Positions 45,094 through 56,663 of a stretch of 64,000 nucleotides of DNA are shown here, one piece after another. Within the stretch, counting starts at the first letter, position 1, and each line of letters starts with the position of its first letter. Source of the stretch: Ulva prolifera (lineage: Eukaryota; Chlorophyta; Ulvophyceae; Ulvales; Ulvaceae); contig CM041198.1 in NCBI GenBank assembly GCA_023078555.1, positions 8,665,836-8,729,835 on the forward strand. The letters run 5' to 3'. The notes under the pieces were generated by a model that was given only the letters and a program-made list of their open reading frames with translations, was not told where the DNA came from and did not search any database. The position numbers and the translations under genes were made by a program.

Positions 45094-48000
45094 TCAGTGG
45101 TGGGCGTACTGATGGTGAGCGTGAGCCTGCATTGGGTGACAGGAAGCAACGGTGGCCGCACCCTCGAGGATGCTGGAATGGGCGGCAGCACCGATCTCGA
45201 CCGTGACGTCAGCTGTGGCGGCGTCTGAAATCACCGAAGCTACAGCATCATGGTCGCTCTGGCATCCCGCCTCCTCCTCTTGCCGGAACGCCTCGATCAC
45301 GTCACCAAAGGCCACCGGCGATGCAACGAGGCTGCCGCTCGCGTTGTGGCTCCGTATCGAGCTCCACACCGACACCTGCGAGTTCTCCTCGCTCGACTGC
45401 GAATTCCCGTCCTCTGAGCCGCCGTCCGCTGCGTCCGCCTCGTCTGCGCCGCCGTTGTATCCGCCGCCACGGGCGGCCGAGGCGCGCCGCCGTGTGGACT
45501 TGCGCTGGACGTGGCGGCGATCGGCGCCGCTTTGGGTGCGGCTCGCGTCCGTGGTCGTGCGGCCGAGGCCGGCGGAGTTGCGGGACTGTGACGGTGCGGC
45601 GCTGAGTAGGCGCGCGATGCTGGCGCTCTCGCGGGGGTCCTGGCACAGGCGCTCGACGCGGCCGATCGCGAGCGCGAGGCGCTCGAGATACTTGCCGGGA
45701 AGGTGCTCCGTGAAGTGCGAGCGGCCCCCCAGCTGCAGCGCAACCAAAATGTGTTTGGCCGCTGGGGCATGGGCACGGGTGCGGCAGAAGCCGACACTGT
45801 CGGCATGCATGCCTGATGCAGGTTTACGCATCGCGGCTGCGCCCAGCGATTGGGATTCACGCAGAGGTGCATGCGGTTGCGCTGCTGCTTGTCTGAAGCG
45901 CCCGGAGATGCGACTTGGCGGCGCCAGTGCACTGCTGTATTCAGAAGCGGGAACGGGGTCTGAACGGAGATGCATGCGGCACCAGATGCATGCGGCACCA
46001 GATGCATGCGGCACTCGACTCCTCCAGAAACAGCCTCCCCACACACGCGCACAGTGCGCTGCGTACGTGGCTAGCGTTCCGCAGCCTGGAAAGCGAAAGC
46101 GCTCGCACCCGATGCAGCACATACTCGAAGAACGACGGCCGCACGATCAGCTGCTCATCCTTCGTCACGAGCACGCGCTGCCCGGAGCTCTTGTAGCAGC
46201 CGCCGAGCTTGCCCCACTGCGTGACGACGTCACGGCCGTTGATGATGTGCCACGTGTCCGGCACTGTCGCGTCCGCGTAGCTCGCAAACGCGCGGTCCCC
46301 GACGCGCGGGCAGCCGATCGTGTACACCACCACCTGCTCCCTCCGCAGCCCGCAGCCCGCCGCTATGTCCACTGCACGCCGCGACGCAGTGACTACGAAG
46401 CAGTGCAACTGAGCCTCTGGGTGGCTGAAGGTGTCCATCGAGTGAACTGAGGGACGTTTGTGAGTGTGTGTGGGCAGGGGTTCGTGCTGCAGCACAGGGT
46501 GCCCCCTGGCAGTGTCTGCACGGCGTTTCACTACACGCAGCACAGGTGCTCTGCAGGCGCGGGATGACCGCAGCGCTGAGTGACCGGCCAACTCGCATGC
46601 TGCAGCGCCGATCCTGTGCGACAGGGTGAAGCGCTGCATCTCTGATTCAGCCCTGAGCTCTGATTCGGCAGCGCCAAGAAGGGATATAAGGTCACTCGGC
46701 ATCAACAAGGTGGGCGCCGCGGGCTCACCTAGCCCGCGAGAGAAATGGATGCACGGGTGACGTGCTATGGCCCATTTGCACTGGACACACAGCTCGCTCG
46801 GTGAAGCGAGGCAGCCGCTGGGCCGCCGGCGGCACAGCGGGAAAGCAGTGATGGCAGGGGCCGCACGGGAGTTGAGGACGGCGAGCGCGCTGTGTGTCTC
46901 AGGGACTCCCAGCTCATGCATGTGGCAGTGACCTCAGGAAACCCATTGCGGCATGGGAGCCAAGATTTATGTGATGGCTGCCTAGCTCCGGACATTGGTC
47001 AACATCCCCGGTTTTCAGGGTGCCAGTCAGTTTGGCCAGGGCTCAGGGAGGGGCGCACGGGAGTTGAGGACGGCGAGGGCGCCCCCGAGGGAGTGGCCAC
47101 AGACGTACACTGTGCACGCCTCCCGGTCCACCTCCCCCGCCTCCAGCAGGCTGAACACATGCATGAGCAGCCGCTGCGCGACACCTGAGCTGTGGTACGT
47201 GTCCCAAAAGCCGCTGTGCACCATCGGGTGGCCCGGCGGCACCGACCGCCGCAGCATGCCCAGCACGCCGCACAGCGTGCACGAGCCGGCGGCGTCGGAC
47301 AGTGACGCAGACACGGCGCCCTCTGGTAGGCCGGGCAGGGGCGTGCGCGAGACGTGGAGGTCCATCTTGGCGTTGGTGAGGGTGTTGGTGCCGCGCCAGG
47401 CGATGACGATGGCGGCGCGGCCCCACGCGACGGTGGCCTTGGCGTCGCTGCGGTGCTCCCAGAAGAGGCGCAGGTCCGTGAGGCCGAAGAGGGCCATGGC
47501 GGGGCGGTGCGAGTGGTGCAGCGCAGCAGCGACGGCCGGGTCGATCGAGCCGCGCAGGTGCGGCGCGTCGGACAGCTTGTACGCGAGGTTCATCCAGAAG
47601 AAAAGATTCACCGCGCGCTGCATGCTAAACATTGGCACCTGCATGCATGCGCACATATGGGGCCAAATCGGGTGGCAGATTCGCACGTGTAGGTGCAAAT
47701 GCATGAATCTCATGCATTGTGGGACAGGAGGGTGGCTGAGGGGACGCGCCTTGGAAGTGTCATGGGGGAGGGCGCTCTTGTCGCGCGCCGCCTTGGCCTC
47801 TGCCAGGTCATCGTCGTTCCAAACGAACCGCTGCAGGTGCTCATGCATGGGCCGCTTGCATGCAGTCGCGAGCACGGGCCACACGAGCGCAAGCTCGATC
47901 GCGGCGATGACGGCCATGACCGTGTTGGTGATGGGGTTGCCGAACATGATGCCGGCGTAGGTGGCGCATTCGGCGGGCGTGGAGAGGCGCTCCGGGATGG

Positions 48001-51000
48001 CCACGCCGGCGCCGCTATCGTCAGAGGTCTGTAGGATGTCTGCTGTCTTGGTCTGCCAGCCGGGGAGGTTGGAGGCAATCGCGGTGAGCACAAAGATGGC
48101 GACCGATGTGGAGCTGAAGCGGCGCTGCATGGACACAGCACCACCATTCGAGCGGCGTTTGGGAGGCATCATGCATGCTTAGGACAAATTCAGCACGTCT
48201 CTCGCAGCTTCCCGGGTCCCGCTCATGGCTTGGCTTCGTAGGGAGACCCGAGAAGCACGTGTGCTCTGACGCGGATGTATGTGACACGCGCACGCAGGGC
48301 CACAGCCACAACACGGCGCAGTGGAGGGCTCTTTCTTGAAGACACAATGCGTGATTGCCGCATGTTGCTCTACCGTGCATTCGCTCGCCGAACCTGTGCC
48401 GCTGCCGGTGCATGCCCCGCTGATGGCGCTCCATGCAGATAACGGTGTCATACAAATTTAGACAAATTTCGATCGGAATGATGGCCCGCAGACGCACCGA
48501 GATCGTGAGCAGCGCATGCGTGTGGCGGTTGCCCATGTACACCTTCCCAAGCAGCCGCCGGCGGCCCCGCCAGAGGTCGACCGCGAGCAGCACGACCAGC
48601 CCGCCGTACAGCGTGACGACGGCGATGGACATCTTGACGGCCGCGGCGCTCGACTCGCGGCACACGAGGGTGCCGGTGCCGCAGGTGCACCCTATCTCGG
48701 CATCTGCGGCGCCGCCGATGACGATGTCGCTCGTGCTGCATCTGACGCCGTTGCGGCGGAAGTCTGCGAAGCGGTCGCGGGCGCTCGAGTACGCCAGGAT
48801 GAGGCCTGCAGGGTTCCGGCAGCGTGGGCGTGGGCCGAGGCCGGTGACGACGGGGTCGGCGCTTGGAAGATGACGTGCCAGCGGATGGATTGGTGGTATG
48901 TGGCGCGTGTCTATCTACCGGAAATTTGCTTTTCTTAGCCGTGCCATTGTTACACCTCAGCTGCTCCAGAGGCCCGGCACCGCATATGCACGCCGCAGGT
49001 GTCGATCACCTGGACGTCCCCTTCAGACGACCAGACATGTGTGCGTGGCTGCAGAGGCGGCGTGGTGTTGCGCCGTGCGGAGTGAGGCAGCGGTGCGGGC
49101 CATGCCGTGGAGTGAGTCGGTGCTGTGCACGAGGAAATGGCACGATGATGACCCAACATGCATGCAGCAGCGCATATAAAGGCGAGGTGCTGTCCGGCCA
49201 CCTCTACTGGGCCACAGCTGCCCTGCAGGGACGCGCTGATCTGGGCCGCCACCTCCGGCTTGGCAAAATGTGGGCTTCGGTGGGGCATAGGACAGCATTG
49301 TCACCGCCAGCCAGCTGAGCGAGTGCATGCACCCGGCATACAGCCACTGCGGCAGGTAGCAAACCAGAAATCAACAGCAGGGGCACACAGGGTGCAGCAT
49401 GCGCACCTATGGCCACGCCGGCCACCACCCACACGTGCCACGCCCACAGCAGCAGAGACTCTGACAGCGCCACCACCGGCACCTCCTCCTGCCCGTACGG
49501 CCTCCGGCAGCCCCCCCCCTCCGGGTCCACTTCTTCGCCCCCGGCCACACCCGCCTGCCCCGGCGTCGCCGAGTCTGAGGCTGCCTGCCGCTTGTCGTCA
49601 CCGGCGCGTGCGTGCCCGTCTCCGTGCCTTACCTGCACAGCGCCGTCGGCGCGGAGCGATTCAACGGCCTCAACCCCCGCGACGCGCCTCTGCGGGGCGC
49701 CCGGCGGGGGCGAGTCATCACGACGCGAGGCTGATGTGGACTGTGGGGGGGTCGCAGGCTGCGCGGCGTCGGCAGCGGCGTCGTCACAGGTGTACGGGAC
49801 GGTGGACGGGGGCGCGGGGGGAACCGCGGTCGTCGCCTTGAGCTGGTGCGCAAACGCCGCAGTGCGGTGGACAACCGCGTCCGGCAGACACGCATGGAAG
49901 ATCGCTCTGACTTTGCTCTGGCGCTTCGTGGGGTCGACCAGCAGCAGACAGCGGATCTGCATGCATTCGGGCCTCGCCTGCTGGTCGTGTTCATGCATGC
50001 ATGCGGGGCCGCCGTCTGTCTGAAGCTCTGAGTCAGGTCACTGGCACGAGCCGGTCGTGGAGCACGGCGGCGGCGTGTGCGTGGACAGGCATGGCGCACC
50101 GCCCTCGTGTGCACAAAGATGCCAGATCTTATGGGCTGAGTTCCGCCGCCGCGTTGTTTGGGGCCTCACGTAAACAACACGTTCCGAATCAACGGCGACC
50201 AAGACGCGAACAAGATGCGCTGGTACAGCAGCAGGGTTCTGCCCCTCTGCATGCGATTCAGCCTCGCTATCTCCAACTTGGCCGGACTCCCCCGAGCCAC
50301 AATCCATATAGCTCGAGTCAGTGACAGCAAGCGTATGTTACACGCAGGGCGGGCAATTATGGTGTCCGGAGGGGGCGACTGTCAGAGGGTGGGGCCATAC
50401 GCACCTCAGTGCACTTGATTGCGATGAACACAAACGCCAGCACCTGCCGAATCGCCGAGGACCACCGCACGAGCGACCCGGGGCCGTCGCTGTACATGCA
50501 TGAGCTCAGGAGCACGACGAGGTTGGGCAGCGCGGTGAAGGCGGCCTCCGCCGCGAGCACCGCGACCGCCATGCTGCGCAGCGCCACCAGCCGCCGCTGC
50601 ACGATCGTCCTGCATGCATGCGTGCCATGCAATGCATGTGAACGTGGCACTGCCGCGTCGTACCTGTGTGTGAGAGTGGGGGGGAGGGGGGGGCAAATGC
50701 CAGACGCTCATGCATGTGCGCATGTGCGCAGACAGATTGCACAGGACATGTGATGGGATACAGCGCAGACGGCGGCACGAGAGAGTTGTCCCGGTCTGTG
50801 GTTCACCGTGTCCATGACCCGACCCCCGTCGCGAAGCCGCCTCGGCAGACTGTGGGTGAGGCGTGGCGGCGTCTCCAGAGGGGCAAGCACGCGAGCGAGC
50901 GGAGTCCGGGGGAGCGGGGGCACACCAGCGGCGGCCGCGCAGCTTGAGCCATGCCCTGACCAGCATGCGCAGCATGGCGATCATGGCGACGAAGGTGAAG

Positions 51001-51803
51001 GCGGGGAGCAGCGTCGCCGGGGCGTGCTGCTCGGGGCTCAGCACGTAGCGGTCCGGGCTCTGCATGCATGCTCCGCTGACTGTTGTGCGTTGGAGCGGCG
51101 GCCGATGCTGCTGCAGCTATGTTCTGGGCAAAGGGCCGCTACGCCGCTGCCCCCATGCTGCAGCAGAGTGTAAGTTATACCTGTGCACGGCATGGACTGC
51201 TGGAGCTAGTGTTCCAGCGAGTGTATGCAGTACCTGCAGTTGAATGCACGACTTGCGTGCCGGGGCGAAACAAGTGCCGCGGCAACAAGCAAAGCAGCAC
51301 AGCCTAGGCAGAACGTCTGCCCTGCATGACCGTCGGCCTTGGCACCCGTCGAGGCGGCTTAATTCTGCAGGCACGAGCACCAACAAATAGCAATCGGAGC
51401 ACAAGTGAAAGGCATTCAGCAGCGGACCGCTGGCCGCAGGGCTCGTCTGGGCTGTGCTGCGTGCCTGGGTTTGGGACAGCTTTCAGGTAGGCTGCACTCA
51501 CTTGTGGATCCCTGCGACTGTCTGAGACAGCACCGGGGCCACGCGGCACGCTTATTCTACCGCGACGTCTGAGAGGGGTGAGCGCATAGCGTGTGCGCGT
51601 GAGCGGGGCGTGCTGCCGGGAGAGCTGCCGGGCTGGCGGCGCACGCGGCGGGCCTGTGCGGGGTGTTCAGCAGACAGAAGCAACGTGTGGCGATGTTTCG
51701 TTTGGAGGGGGGGACGCACCAGTCTGTACTTCAGGACGAGCGTCAGCGCCAGCGAGGGTGGAGCCAGCCACAGTGAATACGTCGCCACGCTCACCCGCTG
51801 CAT
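45094..51803 (-). CDS. Polytopic class-3 lipase (diacylglycerol-lipase-like)
   Basis: Many exons. Supported pieces: 51803-51720, 51059-50926, 50609-50405 (several membrane segments, e.g. TLLPAFTFVAMIAMLRMLVR and AVAVLAAEAAFTALPNLVVL), about 50378-50170 (MQRGRTLLLYQRILFASW), 49956-49633, a membrane exon near 48680-48420 (MSIAVVTLYGGLVVLLAVDL), about 47610-47059, 46392-46067 and 45732-45094. The catalytic part is a class-3 (Fungal_lipase type) fold: AIVIAWRGT, nucleophile elbow YVCGHSLGGALA (Ser), VVVYTIGCPRVGDRAF, INGRDVV (Asp) and SHFTEHL (His). An N-terminal membrane bundle plus this domain resembles sn1-specific diacylglycerol lipases. The C-terminal 170 residues are Ser/Asp/Glu-rich. Several middle exons and two phases are unresolved, so a second gene hidden between 48 and 50 kb is possible. 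Confidence 0.7.
45968..46015. repeat. 16-bp tandem repeat in lipase intron
   Basis: AGATGCATGCGGCACC occurs three times in tandem inside the intron that precedes the last lipase exon. Each copy contains TGCATGC, the motif that recurs at the 3' ends of other introns of this gene. Confidence 0.8.
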
Positions 51804-53300
51804 GCAACAGGAAATGGTGAGGCGCTACCACGGCTGGTGCTGGACTGCCCAGGCAGGCGCATGTGCTGCTGGCTCCAGGCCAGGTGGTTTTTATCTATAA
51901 CAACATATGTGATGTTGCTATTTGTGCCTTGCGCACGGACGCTGTGCCCCTCTGCTGTTATCCACATGCTGCATCCTGGCTGCTGGTGATGTGGCATGCT
52001 TGTCACGCTGTCATGCCATGGCAGGTGGTTGTGGGTTCGTCAATCATTGGAAGATTTGGCACCCGTCTGTGTGTCAGGTGGCGCTGAGGCGAATGAAGAT
52101 GTGCCAATGGGTGATGCCGGGTGCTCGGTGTTGGGGCGCATGCGCGAACATGGATTGTGGCGAAGCACAACAGCATGGTACGCGGTCACAGATAAGGCAA
52201 TCTGGGCATCTCTGATCGTGAAGCACTGGTGCTGGCATGCCCATGGCCCAGGGCAGCGGCCTGATGTGGCAACGGGGCAACGCTGCGCAGAGCCAGATCT
52301 GAACGATGCAAATCCCAACACTGACTCATCATGCGAGAGTGGCCACACGGCCCGCTCTGCTGACACCAGATGCAACAGCAAGGCCATCGTGAGCTCACGG
52401 CCAGACAAATCACAGTTGCGCTGGGATGCTGAGCAGGGCTGGTCGGATGGCCAGGTGTGCAGCTGCTCCGGAGCGCATGGTGGAGCGACTCAGATCTGTG
52501 ACTGAGTGATGCGACAGGCGGCACAAAGAGTCCAATATTCGTTTAGGACTGCGTGGAAAGTGTCGAGGTCGCTGCAGGCTGGGACGGCCAGACTTTGCGA
52601 CAAGCACAAAACATCGGAAGGGACCGCAGCTGAGCGGCGAGGCACACCCTTGCAAACCGATCCGACATCACCTGCAGCAGCAACGCTACTCTTCCATCTA
52701 CCGGTGTCCCCTCGTTGAAGACTGGATCGACGCGGGTCCATGCGTCCGCGCTCTGTTGCTCCATGCTGCTTGCGGCTCAGCACTCACATAACTCCTTGCA
52801 GCGGCAGGACGATGCTATGCGAGGCTACACATCTGAATAGAACATCAGTACGCATATCAGCATCGGCGCGGTTGATCCTGTTTCTCACAATGCTTCACTC
52901 GCGAAAAAGCCGTTTTCCCCGCTACAGCTTCCCGGGACTCTGTTCAACAGGCATGTGTAGCAGGAGCACAGAGACATCAACCCTTGGCGCACACGAGAGA
53001 TACGAGGAGGCACAAGAACAACGCATCGTCTAGAGGCAGTCGCGAGGCGTGCTCAAAAGAGGTTGCAGGCTGTGTGCAAGTGTGGCACGGCCTGTGTAGC
53101 ACGGCCTCACGCTTGTCTGGCTGAGCTCGCTGCACCATCACCGCATGCACAACGTACGTACCGTCACACCACTGGCCTACATAATCGCAAATTTACTGGA
53201 AGTGTCCGCAGCACAAGTCACATGGCGTTGCAGGGAAGGTTCGTGGACTGAAGGCTGAAACCGAACAACTCAGTGTGGCATTATATGGCACAGCTGCTTG
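51804..53300. other. Spacer, possible small minus-strand exon
   Basis: A possible first exon lies at 52764-52673 on the minus strand (MEQQSADAWTRVDPVFNEGT, then DGRVALLLQ with a CAG/GTGATG donor), but the continuation could not be chosen. The left end should hold the lipase promoter. No repeats or RNA genes were seen. Confidence 0.25.
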
Positions 53301-53451
53301 CAATGCCACAACTTCCCATGGGGCGGACAGATCACAGACAAGTCCACCACCGGCCAGGGCAAAGTCTGCGGACATATCCTTCTACGCTGGGCACAGGTGA
53401 AATCAGGTCGGGAACAATCGAGGGGGCTGCCATGGAACGTGGGGGCTGCTA

Positions 53452-54720
53452 TTGCGAGGGACCTCCTGCCGTGGATGTCAAGTTCAGACAGTCCTGTATG
53501 CAATGCACCACTTCGGATCATGCCCCTTCGCTTGCCGCACCTCCCGGCGGATTACAAACATGCCTGTGGCAATGAGACTCAGCCGCGGCTGTGTGAGTTT
53601 CGCCTCGCAGCTAGGTACAGGCCCCCTCCCCATGCATGGAGTGAGAGTTCAACCGGGTGTGTACCCCCGCCTGCAAAAAGATGGCTTCACATCCTACATC
53701 GCAAGTGCACCCATCGGGTCAGTTCTGCCACCTGTCCCAATGGCACATCGTGATCGGCATGTCTCTGCCGTTGCGCCTTTGGTGCGGCAGTTGCTTGGAC
53801 GCCCAGGTCCTTATGACAGTGCCTCTTGTGTTTCGTGGTCTGGTGTAGCAGTTGTTCTTATCGGTGTTGATGGTGTTGGTGGTGATGCTGGGGTGCCGGG
53901 TGTTGCAATTCGCCCGTCCCCTCTCGCTGAGTTGGCTCGTGTTGTTGTATTCTGTGGCGCAAGTCAGAGTTTGCGGCAGCATGTTGCTTGGATGCCTCTT
54001 CCGGTCCCGGATTTCGGAGTTGTCAATGTCCAAATGGGTACGGCTATGTAATCATACATACATACATCGCGCGTGCGGACGCGGCGCCGGCACCTGCGGC
54101 TGCTCCGGCCGCCGACGCCGATGCCGGACACAGCGCCCAAATGGGGCGCCACGCGCCAGACGCGGCGCAGGCTGCGGCCCTGGCGGCGGCAGCGGCGCCA
54201 GGTGGCCAGGGTCCGGCGGGGCCTGGGGAGCAGGCCGCTGCCGCGCAGGCAACGGCGCTGGCGCAGGTGTTCAGGGCAGTGGCCCAGGAGAAACTGGGGG
54301 ACATCATGTTTATGCCGCCGGGTGACCCTTTGTGCATAGGGGATGTGTCGGTTGTGAACCCCTGTGCTGGTTCCTATTGCGGCCGTGCGGCCCGCGAGGA
54401 CGGGGGTGCTGCGGAGACGCAGGACGTGCAGAAACGCACTGCTTATCGGTTGTACGACCCTGATGCGTATAGTTTCGTGCCGTTATCGCATGAGACGCAT
54501 GGTCGCTTGGGACGGCCTGCCATGAATCACTTGAATCGGCTGGCGGAGGTTGCGTCTCGGTGTGGTAAGGTGAACCGTGCTTTGTTTGTGACGAATGCTC
54601 TGCGCCGGTTGAGTGTGGCGTTGTGCAAGGGGAATGCTCTTGTGCTCCGTGCGGGGCTTCAATCTTTGGCTGGCATCACCGGCCGAGCTGTGGTACGTGC
54701 TCGTGCCCGGCCTAGTGCCA
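53452..54720 (+). mobile_element. Retroelement fragment A, C-terminal endonuclease-like region
   Basis: From about 54060 the frame to 54731 reads an Ala-rich linker, then IGDVSVVNPCAGSYCGRAAR, TQDVQKRTAYRLYDPDAYSF and VPLSHETHGRLGRPAMNHLN. This D...(E/Q)xxK...Y...ExxG layout is what is seen after the reverse transcriptase and zinc-knuckle region of algal and oomycete non-LTR-like elements, perhaps a PD-(D/E)XK nuclease. Bases 53452-54051 are open but frame-disrupted and probably belong to the same relic. No reverse transcriptase catalytic box, terminal repeat or poly-A end was found. It is degenerate. Confidence 0.45.
54016..54045. repeat. 30-bp dispersed repeat, copy 2
   Basis: 28 of 30 bases match 38964-38993. 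It sits at the point where the readable part of retroelement fragment A begins, followed by a CATA microsatellite. Confidence 0.75.
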
Positions 54721-54731
54721 TGACTGCGTGA

Positions 54732-55700
54732 GTGGATTTGCGTGTGTATTCCTGGCAACGGCTCGCTGCCCGGCCTCTGTCCTTTGTAACTACATACATA
54801 CATGAGGGCACCGTCATCACCGGCACGCCCATCGGCACCCCGGCGTTCGAGTCGGCGCACGCGGAAGCGACGGCCGACAAGGTGTGCGCCACCATCGAGA
54901 AGATGATGCGCTTGCCCCTGAAAGCGCAAGACCAGTTCTTGCTGCTCCCGATGTCCTGCCAACGCCGTATGCTGCACTACGCCAGGGCGGTGCCGTGGGC
55001 GCACATTTCCGATCATATGCGCCGGACGGAGGTGTCTGTCCTGGCTGCGGTGAATGTAATCATGCGCGTCCCGCGGGACGACCTTCGTGCGGCCGCACAA
55101 GCCGTCCTTCCAGCACGCCTCGGAGGCCTGGGCGTCATGTCCACGCCGCAGGAGGTCGCGGACGGAGTGTACCTCGCTGCAGCTGCGGTGAGCCAAAAGG
55201 CCTTCGCAGGAGGCCCCGAGTGCATGCAGCCGTACCGGGGGCCGCACGGGCAACACTTGCAGGAAACCTGGCAGGCCCTCAACGTCGCTCAGCAGCTCCA
55301 TCCGGAGCTGCCCGGGCCGGCGAGCGGCGACACCATCGCCAAGGTGTTACCAGGCCATGGTATGCAGCAGCGTATCACTAAGGTGGTTGCCCTGCGCCGC
55401 CGGGCAGCTCTGCTTGCCAGCCATGACGTCGCCACGCTCGAGGGTGCATGCAACTTGGCACGGCTTCGCAGCTGTGCTTGCCGTGCAGCCACCCTTTGGT
55501 TGAGCACCCTGCCGCTCTCCCAGGCGCTGCGCATGACTGACATTGAGTTCATGCTGAGCATCAGGACCATAGCCCTTGTGGACACTGTTTGCTCCTACCA
55601 CGTCCCGCGTGTCGCCTGGGCGTGCTTGCTTCGCTCGCCGTCGGTGTTTTCGCCCTTTTCCAAGACCGATCCGATCCACCTCAGGCTGCCTCGTGTGGTG
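54732..55700 (+). mobile_element. Retroelement fragment B, reverse-transcriptase thumb/connection region
   Basis: One frame runs open from 54732 to beyond 55700. It contains GTPIGTPAFESAHAEATADK, QDQFLLLPMSCQRRMLHYAR, AQAVLPARLGGLGVMSTPQE and VADGVYLAAAAVSQKAF. The LPxRxGGLG motif followed by a long helical segment typifies the region after the palm of reverse transcriptases in retroelement ORFs of algae and oomycetes. The YxDD box and fingers are absent, so it is 5' truncated. It lies directly downstream of fragment A, which encodes the region that should follow it, so the two are separate copies placed head to tail. Confidence 0.55.
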
Positions 55701-55754
55701 CTACACGCCTCCCTCGTCACGTCCCATGCGCCGCCGCGCCGCACGCGGCCCCTC

Positions 55755-55755
<1 letters not shown>

Positions 55756-55785
<30 letters not shown>

Positions 55786-55797
55786 TTCCCCCCCCCC
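55756..55797. repeat. Poly-C tract interrupted once by TT
   Basis: Thirty C, then TT, then ten C, right at the end of retroelement fragment B. Its length is likely to vary between reads, and it may mark a retroelement 3' junction or an assembly weak point. Confidence 0.9.
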
Positions 55798-55989
55798 AGG
55801 GGTTCCCCGCTTCGACCCCTCCGCCCGCCGCCGCCGCCCCCGCACCGCGGCTTGGACGCCAAAAAGAGGCTCTAAGGTGATAAAGTGTCGTGAGACGACA
55901 ACGCACTGCCCCGTGGGGTCGAAGCACGCGATTTGCTGTGAGAAGGGCATGCATATGCATGACGTATGATGCCGGTATACGCACATTGA

Positions 55990-56009
55990 AGGTGGCCTAT
56001 AGGCCACCT
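55990..56009. repeat. 20-bp perfect palindrome
   Basis: AGGTGGCCTATAGGCCACCT is fully self-complementary and is followed by a (TA)n run, a combination prone to cruciform extrusion. Confidence 0.85.
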
Positions 56010-56395
56010 GGTATATATATATATAGGAGTTGGTACCAGCTGGGAGTTGGTGCACTTGCGAATGCCCCCATGCAACAAAGCGAACACATAAATATGTAGC
56101 TATGTTCTCTCAGTGGCGGCGCTTATATGGCGTGAGTTCGTCGGTACTAGTTTCGTCAGTACTGGGTTTGTCAAGCGCGATACGACCACATGGCTAGAGG
56201 TGCATGCGGACCGCGCTGTCAACACATTGTTCGCAACTGGGCAGAAGGTGCTCGCAATGTCTGCGCAGTCTGTAGACACGGCGTGGCCACCACCCTTATG
56301 TGATGGGCCACCGCTCACGACTACAAATGTACGTTGGCCTGGCCCACGCGTTCCTCGTCACCAGCTGGGCCAGCTGCAGGCTACGTACGTACGTT

Positions 56396-56663
56396 ACAAA
56401 AGAGTGAACGGGAGAAGACAGGCTCGCTACGTATGTATACAAAGCTGCTATACACATCAGCTGTCTCATCTTCCAGTTGAGGTGTGATCCCCATCCATAG
56501 CTCGAGTTGATAGACACTCGTTGCCTGCACGACGACATCGGAACAGCCTTCAAGAGCTAGTGAACTCGACTGCATGCCCGCTCTATTTGTACTCGGTACA
56601 GCAGTTTTTACAAAAGAGTGAACGGGAGACAAAAAATCTCTATTTGTACTCGGTACAGCAGTT
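56396..56663. repeat. Interleaved direct repeats
   Basis: ACAAAAGAGTGAACGGGAGA occurs at 56396-56415 and 56610-56629. A 26-bp unit starting CTCTATTTGTACTCGGTACA occurs at 56581-56606 and 56638-56663, flanking the second copy of the first unit. This suggests stepwise local duplication. Confidence 0.8.

Noticed and set aside
45152..46450. 432-codon plus-strand frame across the lipase C-terminus
   Set aside because: It covers an intron and two exons of the minus-strand lipase in antisense and has no domain.
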